Positions 55,416-62,652 of a DNA stretch of 64,000 bases are shown in pieces; positions within the stretch are counted from its first letter, which is position 1, and each line of letters starts with the position of its first letter. Source of the stretch: CAVTRI01 sp963737075 (GTDB lineage: Bacteria; Actinomycetota; Acidimicrobiia; Acidimicrobiales; Palsa-688). The position numbers were made by a program, and so were the translations under genes. The notes under the pieces were generated by a model. That model ran no database searches. It was given only the letters and a program-made list of their open reading frames with translations, and had not been told where the DNA came from. The stretch covers positions 496,001 to 560,000 of the forward strand of contig CAVTRI010000001.1 in the NCBI GenBank assembly GCA_963737075.1. The letters run 5' to 3'.

Positions 55416-55889
55416 TCAGGCGCCGACCTCGACGATCTCCACCTCGAGCGGCCCGCTGGGCGCCTCGTACGACACTCGTTCGCCCTTCTTGCGGCCCATG
55501 AGGGCCTGTCCGAGCGGCGAGTTGGGCGAGACCACCGAGACGTCCTCCCGCCGCTCCTCTATCGAGCCGATCAGGTAGCGCTCGATGTCGTCGTCACCGG
55601 CATAGCGCAGGGAAACCACCACACCGGTGCTGACCTCGTCGACCGTGCCCGTCGCCGGCGTATCGACGATCTCCGCGTCTTCGAGCATCGCCTGGAGCTG
55701 CCGGATGCGGGCCTCCATTTTGCCCTGGGAGTCCTTCGCCGCGTGGTAGTCGCCGTTTTCCGACAGGTCGCCCAGCGCCCTCGCCGCCTCGATGGCCCGG
55801 GCGATCTGGACCCGGCCACGGGTCGTCAGATCGTCCAGCTCGGCGCGCAGGCGCTCGTAGGTGTCGCGCGTGAGTTGGGTCTCAGCCAT
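55416..55889 (-). CDS. greA: Transcription elongation factor GreA
   Basis: 157 residues. The N-terminal coiled coil has LTRDTYERLRAELDDLTT and the acidic tip GDLSENGDYHAAKDSQGK that enters the RNA polymerase channel and promotes transcript cleavage. The C-terminal FKBP-like domain has VVSPNSPLGQALMGRKKGE. ATG 55889 (MAETQLTRD) is the family start; a longer frame to 55928 overlaps the MOSC-side leader. It lies between the MOSC and GH15 genes with small gaps, so all three may be one operon. Confidence 0.96.
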   Translation of the reverse strand: MAETQLTRDTYERLRAELDDLTTRGRVQIARAIEAARALGDLSENGDYHAAKDSQGKMEARIRQLQAMLEDAEIVDTPATGTVDEVSTGVVVSLRYAGDDDIERYLIGSIEERREDVSVVSPNSPLGQALMGRKKGERVSYEAPSGPLEVEIVEVGA

Positions 55890-55900
55890 GCGAATCGAGG

Positions 55901-56686
55901 CTACTCGTGTGGTTCCCTCACCCGGCATTCGTCACCCAGCGCGACATTGCCTGGCGTTTCGACCTGGGCGAGGACGCCGAGGTCCCCTGACCGGGTCTTC
56001 TCCAAGTGGCGAAGGACATCCAGCTGGCGGGGAAGCACCTTCCCGGTTGCGCCGGGGGGCCGGGCGGCGGACGCTGGCTGGGCGCGGGTGACCATCACGC
56101 AGCGGTTGCACGGCTTGTCTATGTGCAGTCGTACCTGGCCCAGCTCGACGTCCTTTGTTTCACCGGGCAGGTCCTCGTCGGCTTCCAAGAGGACGTTGGG
56201 CCGGAAGCGCTGGACAGCCCATTCGAGGTCGGGCCGTTCGGTCCCCAGGATGCGCAGGGCGGCGGTGGTCAACAGGTGGACCGGGCGCGAGTCGACCCAC
56301 GAGCCCGCGATGCCCTGCCACGTGCTGGTGGGTGAGGCGTCGTCGTAGAAGTCCATCTGCGTCTCGAACGTGGGCTGGCCGGAGGGATCGGCCGCGGCCA
56401 GGCGTACGGCGTATCCCAGCCACGCCGAGAGCGCGGCGTCGGCGTCCCCGCCCAACTCGCGAATCTCTTGTCCCGTCGGCAGGGTCATGTGCAGCCCCCC
56501 GTCGAGACGCGCAGAGGCTTGGAGCAGGCGGCCCTCTCGTTTGGCTGACAGGACGTGGCCGTTGTCGACTCTCACCACTCCGAAACTGCGGTCGCCGGCC
56601 ACCCCGGTCGGGCCGATCGCGGCGGTGGACAGCGCCTCGCCGCGCATCGACTTGACGGGATAGCGCCACAGGCCGACGACCTTCAT
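55901..56686 (-). CDS. MOSC-domain protein
   Basis: 261 residues. The N-terminal MOSC_N beta barrel is VVGLWRYPVKSMRGEAL and GDRSFGVVRVDNGHVLSAK; the MOSC domain has RFRPNVLLEADEDLPGE and IDKPCNRCVMVTRAQPA with the conserved sulfur-carrier cysteine. The C-terminus lacks the 2Fe-2S ferredoxin domain of larger relatives. Such proteins bind or move molybdenum cofactor sulfur, as in mARC enzymes. Twelve bases upstream of greA. Confidence 0.92.
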   Translation of the reverse strand: MKVVGLWRYPVKSMRGEALSTAAIGPTGVAGDRSFGVVRVDNGHVLSAKREGRLLQASARLDGGLHMTLPTGQEIRELGGDADAALSAWLGYAVRLAAADPSGQPTFETQMDFYDDASPTSTWQGIAGSWVDSRPVHLLTTAALRILGTERPDLEWAVQRFRPNVLLEADEDLPGETKDVELGQVRLHIDKPCNRCVMVTRAQPASAARPPGATGKVLPRQLDVLRHLEKTRSGDLGVLAQVETPGNVALGDECRVREPHE

Positions 56687-56770
56687 GGGCGCGACCCTAC
56701 GTGGTCTCTACGTCCGCCGGCTTGCTCGCTTGGGCATGTTCTGCCGGCCGCCGGCGTTATGGGGGGGGCT

Positions 56771-57784
56771 ATGGCTATCAATCTTCTTGCAGACACGGGC
56801 GACGTGAGCGAGCCCGCTGGCAGGCCTGATGACGCGAGCCGAGGGTCTCCGCTCGACGCCTATTCGGAGGTGGTCGTCTCGGTCGCCGAGGAGCTCACCC
56901 CTCGCGTCGCCGCGGTCCAGGTCGCGCACCGGAGGGCCGATGGGCACTTCGCGGCTGGGGCCGGATCGGCGGTGGTGTTCACCGACGACGGGTTTCTCCT
57001 GACGAACGCCCACGTGGTGGGCAACTCGGACGGCGGACGGGCCGAGTTCGCGGACGGGACCATCACGCCGTTCCACGTCGCAGGCGTCGATTCCTTGTCC
57101 GACCTCGCGGTGTTGCGGGCCGACGGCACGACGCCGCCGCCCGCGCACCTGGGTGACGCTGGCAATCTTCGCGTCGGCGAGCTGGTTGTCGCGGTCGGCA
57201 ACCCGCTCGGCCTCGCTGGCAGCGTGACTGCCGGCGTTGTCAGCGCGTTGGGGCGTTCCCTCCCGACCCGGGCCGGCCGCAACGCCCGCGTGATCGACGA
57301 CGTGATCCAAACCGATGCCGCCCTCAACCCTGGCAACTCCGGGGGCGCGCTCGCCATCTCGACAGGCGAGGTGGTCGGCATCAACACCGCGGTCGCCGGC
57401 GTGGGCGTCGGGCTGGCTGTCCCGCTCAACAGCACCAGTCGCCGCATCATCTCGGCCCTCATCCGCGACGGCCGTGTCCGGCGGGCCTATATCGGGCTGG
57501 CGGGCACACCGGCCCCGCTGCCGGCCCGGGTGGCCGCGCAGACCGGTCAGTCGTCCGGGATGCGCATCGTCGAAGTGGTGGCGAGGAGCCCGGCCGACAA
57601 GGCGGGGCTGCGCGTCGGTGACCTGCTGATCTCCGCGGCGGGCCAGCCGGTCGCCACCGCCCAGGCGTTGCAGCGTCTGATGCTGGCCGACGCCATCGGC
57701 AAGCCCCTCCCGCTCAGCGTCCTGCGTTCCGACGCCATGGTGGATGTGGTGGCCACGCCGGTCGAACTGGACTCCGGGGACTGA
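56771..57784 (+). CDS. HtrA-like trypsin-fold protease with PDZ domain
   Basis: 337 residues. The catalytic triad is visible in FLLTNAHVVGNSDG (His), DSLSDLAVLRADG (Asp) and TDAALNPGNSGGALAI (Ser); the PDZ domain is the last 100 residues (MRIVEVVARSPADKAGLRVG, then AAGQPVATAQALQRLML). No signal peptide or membrane anchor follows ATG 56771, which has a run of eight G upstream, so the enzyme appears cytoplasmic. Family members degrade or refold damaged proteins; most are exported, so the location is unusual. Confidence 0.93.
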   Translation: MAINLLADTGDVSEPAGRPDDASRGSPLDAYSEVVVSVAEELTPRVAAVQVAHRRADGHFAAGAGSAVVFTDDGFLLTNAHVVGNSDGGRAEFADGTITPFHVAGVDSLSDLAVLRADGTTPPPAHLGDAGNLRVGELVVAVGNPLGLAGSVTAGVVSALGRSLPTRAGRNARVIDDVIQTDAALNPGNSGGALAISTGEVVGINTAVAGVGVGLAVPLNSTSRRIISALIRDGRVRRAYIGLAGTPAPLPARVAAQTGQSSGMRIVEVVARSPADKAGLRVGDLLISAAGQPVATAQALQRLMLADAIGKPLPLSVLRSDAMVDVVATPVELDSGD

Positions 57785-58110
57785 AGCGCTTTGTTGGCGC
57801 GGTCTGCTGCCGGGTTTTGGCGCGGTCCGGCGCGGGCCTGGGGCGGTGGCGCTTGCGCTGGGCTTGCGACCGATCGCGCCCTTTGCGCGGTTGTGGCGCG
57901 GTTGTGGCGCGGTCCGGCGCCGGGCCCAGTGCGCTGGGCTTGCGACCGATCGCGCCTGTTGCGGGGTTCTGGCGCGGTCCGGCGCCGCCCGGGGCATTGG
58001 GCTTGCGCTGGGATCGCGACCGATCGCACTCGATGCGGGGCTTTGGCGCGGTGCGGCGCGGCACCGGGACGTCATGGTGCGATCAGTCGTCACATGTGAC
58101 ACCGGATCGC
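57785..58110. repeat. Degenerate 76-77 bp repeats in a convergent intergenic region
   Basis: GCGACCGATCGC recurs at about 57866, 57942 and 58017, each following GGCTTGCG or a variant, and GGCGCGGTCCGGCGC recurs at about 57819, 57906 and 57971. The repeats are imperfect and not coding. A perfect 12-bp palindrome GTCACATGTGAC lies at 58089-58100. No gene is visible between the protease stop and the permease stop. Confidence 0.8.
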
Positions 58111-58136
58111 GCCCTGCATCACGCCCCTAGCGCCTG

Positions 58137-58239
58137 ATCGCGCCCGACCCCTCGTTCGGCGCGATCGGCCGCGCCCAACGGATGTACGCAATCCCGCCGA
58201 GCCCGCCTGATCGCGCCGAGTGCCCTCGTTCGGCGCGAT
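58137..58239. terminator. Pair of large stem-loops, possible bidirectional terminators
   Basis: ATCGCGCC..GGCGCGAT (58137-58165, eight base pairs) and ATCGCGCCGA..TCGGCGCGAT (58210-58239, ten base pairs, ten-base loop) share the loop-side CCTCGTTCGG. They lie between convergent genes, where terminators for both strands are expected. No T tract follows either. Confidence 0.55.
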
Positions 58240-58323
58240 GGTCGCGCTCCGGGATGCGCCATCCCTCGAATCCGAGCTGTGCGCCAGCCCTAAAACGCGG
58301 CGACCGCGGATCAGAAAAGCAGT

Positions 58324-59682
58324 TCAGGCCGTCGCGCTTCCCCGTCGAGCGAGGGCGTCGACCGACACCGCGGCCAGGAGGACGAGGGCGGTCACCATGT
58401 ACTGGGCGGCGGCGCTCAACCCGATGAGGCCCATGCCGTTGTTGATCGCGGCGATCACGAGACCGCCGAGGAGGGCGTGGAGCATCTTGCCCCGGCCGCC
58501 GAACAGGCTGGTGCCACCGATGACCGCGGCCGCCACCGCGTACAACACGAGCTGGCCGCCGTCGACGTTGTTGGAGATCGAGCCGAGCCGGGACGCGTAC
58601 AGGATGCCCGCGATGCCGGCCGTCAGCCCGGTGAGGGCGAACGCCACCAGGCGAATGAGATTGACGTTGACGCCGGCGCGCCGGGCCGCCTCCGAATTCC
58701 CGCCGATGGCGTACACGTAACGGCCGAAGCGAGTCCGGTTGAGCAAGAAAGTCCACATCGCCAGGACGCCAAGCACGATCAGCACCACCCAGGGCACGCC
58801 CCGCACGGCCACGAGGCGCCCACGGTTGGTGTTGCACACCGCCACCAGGGCGATACCCGCGCCAGTGGCGAGGGCCAGCTTCAGCAGCGTCAACGTGAGG
58901 GGCGGAGTGACCAGTCCGCTGGCCCGGCGCCGCTGGTCGCGCAATAGGACGAAGGCTGCGAAGCCGGCCAGGATCACGATCAACAGCACCCATCCGGCGA
59001 CGGGGCTCAGGTTGCCATTGACCAGGTCGTACAGAACGTTGTTGGTGATGCGGATCGTCCCACCGCCGTTCTTCCCTCCTTCGCGGTCAGCGAGGAACAG
59101 CAGCACGCCCTCCCACCCGAGCAGGCCGGCCAGGGTCACGACGAACGAGGGGAGCCGCAGCCGGGTCACGAGCGTTCCCTGCAGAGCGCCGATCGCGGTG
59201 GTGACCGCTACACCGGCGAGGATCGCCACCCACCACGGCTGGCCCCACGAGACGTCCGCGAGGGAGGCCGTGACGACGGCGCCCACGGCCGCCACGTAGC
59301 CGATCGACAGGTCGATCTCGCCGAGCAGCAGGACGAACACCTCGGCCATGCCGAGCAGGACGAACGTCGCTCCCTGCACGAGGAGGTTGGTGAGGTTGCC
59401 GGCCGACAGGAAGACCGAGCTCTGGGTCTGAAAGATGACGACGATGAGCACGAGTCCGGCGAGAACGGGGAGCATCCCGCTCTCCCCGTGCCGGGCCCTC
59501 TTCGCCCATCCCGCCATGTACTCGCCGAACGAGCTGACGACGAGCTCGGAGCCTGTGAGCGCCGCGGCATCGGCGACGGGCGCCTGCTCCTCCGCCTCCG
59601 CCGGCGGCACGTCGACGAGCTGGCCGGAAGAAGACGGGCGCGATGGTGGCGACGATGAGGACATCAGGTCGTCCGATGCCAT
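58324..59682 (-). CDS. Sugar ABC transporter permease, XylH-like
   Basis: 452-residue membrane protein with more than ten helices, for example MLPVLAGLVLIVVIFQTQS, ATFVLLGMAEVFVLLLGEID, VVTLAGLLGWEGVLLFLAD and AFALTGLTAGIAGILYASRL. EIDLSIGYVAAVGAVVTASL and NGMGLIGLSAAAQYMVTALV are signatures of the BPD_transp_2 (ribose/xylose) family. ATG 59682 is chosen because the upstream frame overlaps the ATPase gene. The N-terminal 60 residues are Ser/Pro-rich and polar. Works with the next two genes. Confidence 0.93.
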   Translation of the reverse strand: MASDDLMSSSSPPSRPSSSGQLVDVPPAEAEEQAPVADAAALTGSELVVSSFGEYMAGWAKRARHGESGMLPVLAGLVLIVVIFQTQSSVFLSAGNLTNLLVQGATFVLLGMAEVFVLLLGEIDLSIGYVAAVGAVVTASLADVSWGQPWWVAILAGVAVTTAIGALQGTLVTRLRLPSFVVTLAGLLGWEGVLLFLADREGGKNGGGTIRITNNVLYDLVNGNLSPVAGWVLLIVILAGFAAFVLLRDQRRRASGLVTPPLTLTLLKLALATGAGIALVAVCNTNRGRLVAVRGVPWVVLIVLGVLAMWTFLLNRTRFGRYVYAIGGNSEAARRAGVNVNLIRLVAFALTGLTAGIAGILYASRLGSISNNVDGGQLVLYAVAAAVIGGTSLFGGRGKMLHALLGGLVIAAINNGMGLIGLSAAAQYMVTALVLLAAVSVDALARRGSATA

Positions 59683-59686
59683 GGCC

Positions 59687-60541
59687 TCACCTCTCCTGGG
59701 TGGTGTCGACGGCGCTGGCGTGGTTGTGCGCTGGCGCTCCGGTGGTGATGAGCTCCACGGCCCGTTGGGTGTCGAACTCTGACAGCGGACCGGTCCCGGC
59801 CAGGCGCCCCAGATGGAGCACGGCAAGCCGATCGGCCACGGCGAACACGTCGTTGAGGTTGTGCGAGATCACGAGGACGGCGATTCCGTTGTCCCGCAAG
59901 GTTCTGATGAGCTCGAGGACCATCGCCGTCTGGGAGACACCCAGCGCCGCCGTCGGCTCGTCGAGGATGACGAGACGAGCATCCTGCATGACGGCCCGGG
60001 CGACCGCCACCGCCTGGCGCTGGCCACCGGATAGCGATCCGACCGGCTGGCGGATCGACCGAACGGTCGTGACAGACAGGTCCGACAGCGTTCGTCGTGC
60101 CGCCAGCTCCATGTTCGTCTCGTCCAGCAGGTAATGACGGAGCGTCTCGCGGCCGAGGAACATGTTCTGGACGATGTCCAGGTTGTCGCACAGGGCAAGG
60201 TCCTGGTACACGGTCGCGATGCCGAGGGCGACGGCCTGGCGGGGCCCCCGGATGTGCACCGGGTGGCCATCCCAGATGATCTGGCCACTGTCGGGCTCGT
60301 AGATCCCGGAGACCGTCTTGATGAGCGTCGACTTGCCGGCGCCGTTGTCCCCGACGAGAGCGGTGACCTGCCCCGCGGGCACGTCGAGGTCAACGCCTCG
60401 GAGCGCATCGACAGCGCCGAACCGTTTGATCACGCCTCGGAGCGACAGCAGGGGCCCGCTCTGGTCGGCGCGCCCGTCAGGTCCGGTCGACGCCCGGCCC
60501 GCGTGCTCGGGCCGGGCGTCCGAATCCGCTGTGGTGCTCAT
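59687..60541 (-). CDS. Sugar ABC transporter ATPase, single-cassette XylG-like
   Basis: 284 residues with one ABC cassette: VTALVGDNGAGKSTLIKTVS (Walker A), VGSLSGGQRQAVAVARAVM (signature), RLVILDEPTAALGVSQTAMV (Walker B) and LVISHNLNDVFAVADR (His). Proteobacterial XylG/RbsA have two fused cassettes; a single cassette is a common actinobacterial form. ATG 60541 is preferred; a GTG-free ATG at 60553 is in frame. Four bases before the permease start. Confidence 0.93.
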   Translation of the reverse strand: MSTTADSDARPEHAGRASTGPDGRADQSGPLLSLRGVIKRFGAVDALRGVDLDVPAGQVTALVGDNGAGKSTLIKTVSGIYEPDSGQIIWDGHPVHIRGPRQAVALGIATVYQDLALCDNLDIVQNMFLGRETLRHYLLDETNMELAARRTLSDLSVTTVRSIRQPVGSLSGGQRQAVAVARAVMQDARLVILDEPTAALGVSQTAMVLELIRTLRDNGIAVLVISHNLNDVFAVADRLAVLHLGRLAGTGPLSEFDTQRAVELITTGAPAHNHASAVDTTQER

Positions 60542-60581
60542 AGCGGCCGCCACGAGGTACCGCGCGTGGCCCGCATCGCGG

Positions 60582-61814
60582 TCAGCCGCTGATGCCCGCG
60601 GACGAGCAGTCGGCTGCGTAGGCGCCGGTGCACAGCTGCGCCGCTGTCACGAACTTGTCGGCGATGACCGTGCTGTTCATGTTGCTCGTGGTCACCCACT
60701 CGGGGTTGAGCAGCACGGACTTGACCTGCGTGTTGGTCTGGGTGTCGGCGGTCGTGCCGTTGACCAGACCGGCAGGCGGTGTCTTGCCGGCCCGCACGTA
60801 CAGAGCTAGGGCCGCTGCGGCCTGCGCTTCCTCGTAGATCGGCTTGTAGACGGTGCCGCATTGGTATCCGGCCAGGACGTTCTGGAGGCCCACAAGCGTA
60901 GCGTCCTGTCCCGTGATGGGGAATTTCTTCGCCGGGATGTGCAGCGTCTGCAGGTAGGTGATGATCGGCGCCGCGTTCTCGTCGTTGGGCACCAGGGCGG
61001 CGTTGACGTTGGGATGGGCCGTGTATGCCTGCTGGAACTCCGTCTCCGCGGTGGGCGGATCCCACGTACCCGCCGGCTGGGCGACCTGGGTCCATCCAGA
61101 CGTGAAGTGCGGCGCCAGCACGGCGTCATAGCCCTGGGCGAACAGCGTGGCGTTGTTGTCCGTAGGCGAACCCTTCATGACGATCACCTGCGGGCTGCTC
61201 ACACCCCATTGCTGGGTGCAAGACACCAGGCCCTGTCCGAGCAGCGTGCCGACCTTCACGTTGTTGAAGCTGACGTAGTAGTCACGGGTGCCGCCGAGTG
61301 TCAGCCGGTCGTAGTCAATGGTGGCGACGCCATGCGACTTGGCGTACGACTCGATCTGGGCACCGACACCGGAGTCCAGCGGGTCGACGACGACGACGCT
61401 GGCGCCGGCGGTGATCGCCGACTGGGCGTCGGTGAGCTGGGTGGCGTCGCTACCCTGCGCGTTCTGCACCGTGAACTGCGACGAGGACATCCCGGCCGAG
61501 GTGAAGGCCTTGGTGAGGTACGGAGCGTCGAACTCGGTGTACCGCGCCGACGAGACGGTGTCGGGCAAGATCACGGCGACATTGCCCTTGCCGGCCGCGG
61601 CGACCGACTTCAGGCCAGCCATCGCTGAGAAGTCGTTGCGGAACGAGTTGATCGACAACGGCGCCGCGGTGGACGGCGCCTGGGTCGTCGCCGAGCCGGA
61701 AGCCGTCGTCGCCGACGAGGACTTGTTCGAGCTCCCACAGCCGGCGGCGGCGAGCGCGGCTGCCGCCGCGATGGAGGCTACGGACGCAATGGTGCGGGTG
61801 CGTTTCGGTGACAA
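60582..61814 (-). CDS. Sugar ABC transporter substrate-binding lipoprotein, XylF-like
   Basis: 410 residues. Lipoprotein signal: KRTRTIASVASIAAAAALAA with lipobox AAGC, then a Ser/Thr-rich spacer to about 55. The periplasmic-binding fold follows: VAVILPDTVSSARYTEFDAP, ITAGASVVVVDPLDSGVGAQ, VIVMKGSPTDNNATLFAQGY and VPNDENAAPIITYLQ with FPITGQDATLVGLQNVLAG, as in xylose/ribose binders. TTG 61814 is behind GGGGGAAG. First gene of the importer operon. Confidence 0.93.
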   Translation of the reverse strand: MSPKRTRTIASVASIAAAAALAAAGCGSSNKSSSATTASGSATTQAPSTAAPLSINSFRNDFSAMAGLKSVAAAGKGNVAVILPDTVSSARYTEFDAPYLTKAFTSAGMSSSQFTVQNAQGSDATQLTDAQSAITAGASVVVVDPLDSGVGAQIESYAKSHGVATIDYDRLTLGGTRDYYVSFNNVKVGTLLGQGLVSCTQQWGVSSPQVIVMKGSPTDNNATLFAQGYDAVLAPHFTSGWTQVAQPAGTWDPPTAETEFQQAYTAHPNVNAALVPNDENAAPIITYLQTLHIPAKKFPITGQDATLVGLQNVLAGYQCGTVYKPIYEEAQAAAALALYVRAGKTPPAGLVNGTTADTQTNTQVKSVLLNPEWVTTSNMNSTVIADKFVTAAQLCTGAYAADCSSAGISG

Positions 61815-61887
61815 GGCGCTTCCCCCTCGTTCTGGGTCGGCGCGATGGCCGACAGTAGGTAGCGCCCGTGACGGTAAGGCAGCAGGC

Positions 61888-61941
61888 GTGAACAGGACGT
61901 GAACATCTGACCCGGGATGTCAAAAAACCGTGAACATCTCA
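61888..61941. promoter_or_regulatory. Phased direct repeats upstream of the sugar importer
   Basis: GTGAACA occurs at 61888, 61899 and 61930, spaced 11 and 31 bp, i.e. about one and three helical turns. On the minus strand this reads TGTTCAC units 11 bp apart, the layout of OmpR/PhoB-family (PHO-box-like) operators. The sites lie 75-125 bp upstream of the importer start and just inside the end of the OmpR-type regulator gene. No convincing -10 element is visible. Confidence 0.5.
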
Positions 61942-62652
61942 CTCGGGCGCGAAGCGATAACCGGCACGGGCCTGGGTGAGGATGAGCGGTGCGTCTCCGT
62001 CGACTTCGAGCTTGGCCCGCAGGCGGCGCACGTAGACGCGCACATACTCGGTTTCGGTTTCGTATCCCGGCCCCCACACGCGCCGGAGCAGGTGCGCGTG
62101 GGTGAGGAGCTTCCCCCGGTCGACCGCCAGCTCGCGCAGCAGCGCGAACTCGGTGGGAGTCAGGTGTACGGCATGCCCGTTGCGGGTCACCTGCTGGGCG
62201 CCGAGGTCGATGTGGACGTTCCCGGCGACCACAACAGCCGGGGCCGGTGACGGGGACGATCCTGGACGCGTTCGCCGCAGGGTGGCGGAGATCCGGGCCA
62301 GCAGCTCCTCGATGCTGAAGGGTTTCGTCATGTAGTCGTCGGCCCCCATGTTCAGCGCGGTCACCTTGTCCCTTTCGCCGCCCCGCGCCGAGACGACGAT
62401 CACCCCCACCGTGGACCGCTCGCGGATGGCCCGGCAAAGCTCGAAGCCGTCGACCGCCGGCAACATCAGATCGAGCAGCACGATGTCGGGGCACTCGGTT
62501 TCCAGCAGCTGCAGGGCGCGCGCGCCGTCGACGGATACCACCGTGTCGAACCCTCGCACGGCGAGGTTGGCACGGACGAGGTCGACAATGTTGGGGTCGT
62601 CCTCGACGAGCAACACCCGGGTGGCCGCCGGATCGGACGGCGTCCTACTCAT
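61939..62652 (-). CDS. OmpR/KdpE-family response regulator
   Basis: 237 residues. Receiver domain: VLLVEDDPNIVDLVRANLAV, phosphoacceptor Asp in DIVLLDLMLPAVDGFELCR, Lys in YMTKPFSIEELLARI. The winged-helix DNA-binding domain ends LTPTEFALLRELAVDRGKLL and TEYVRVYVRRLRAKLEVDGD. ATG 62652 overlaps the kinase stop by eight bases. KdpE-like by sequence flavour, but no kdp genes are present; the downstream target may be the sugar importer. Confidence 0.95.
   Translation of the reverse strand: MSRTPSDPAATRVLLVEDDPNIVDLVRANLAVRGFDTVVSVDGARALQLLETECPDIVLLDLMLPAVDGFELCRAIRERSTVGVIVVSARGGERDKVTALNMGADDYMTKPFSIEELLARISATLRRTRPGSSPSPAPAVVVAGNVHIDLGAQQVTRNGHAVHLTPTEFALLRELAVDRGKLLTHAHLLRRVWGPGYETETEYVRVYVRRLRAKLEVDGDAPLILTQARAGYRFAPE

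Noticed and set aside
58089..58100. Palindrome GTCACATGTGAC as an operator
   Set aside because: It lies between two converging genes, far from any promoter, so an operator role has no support.
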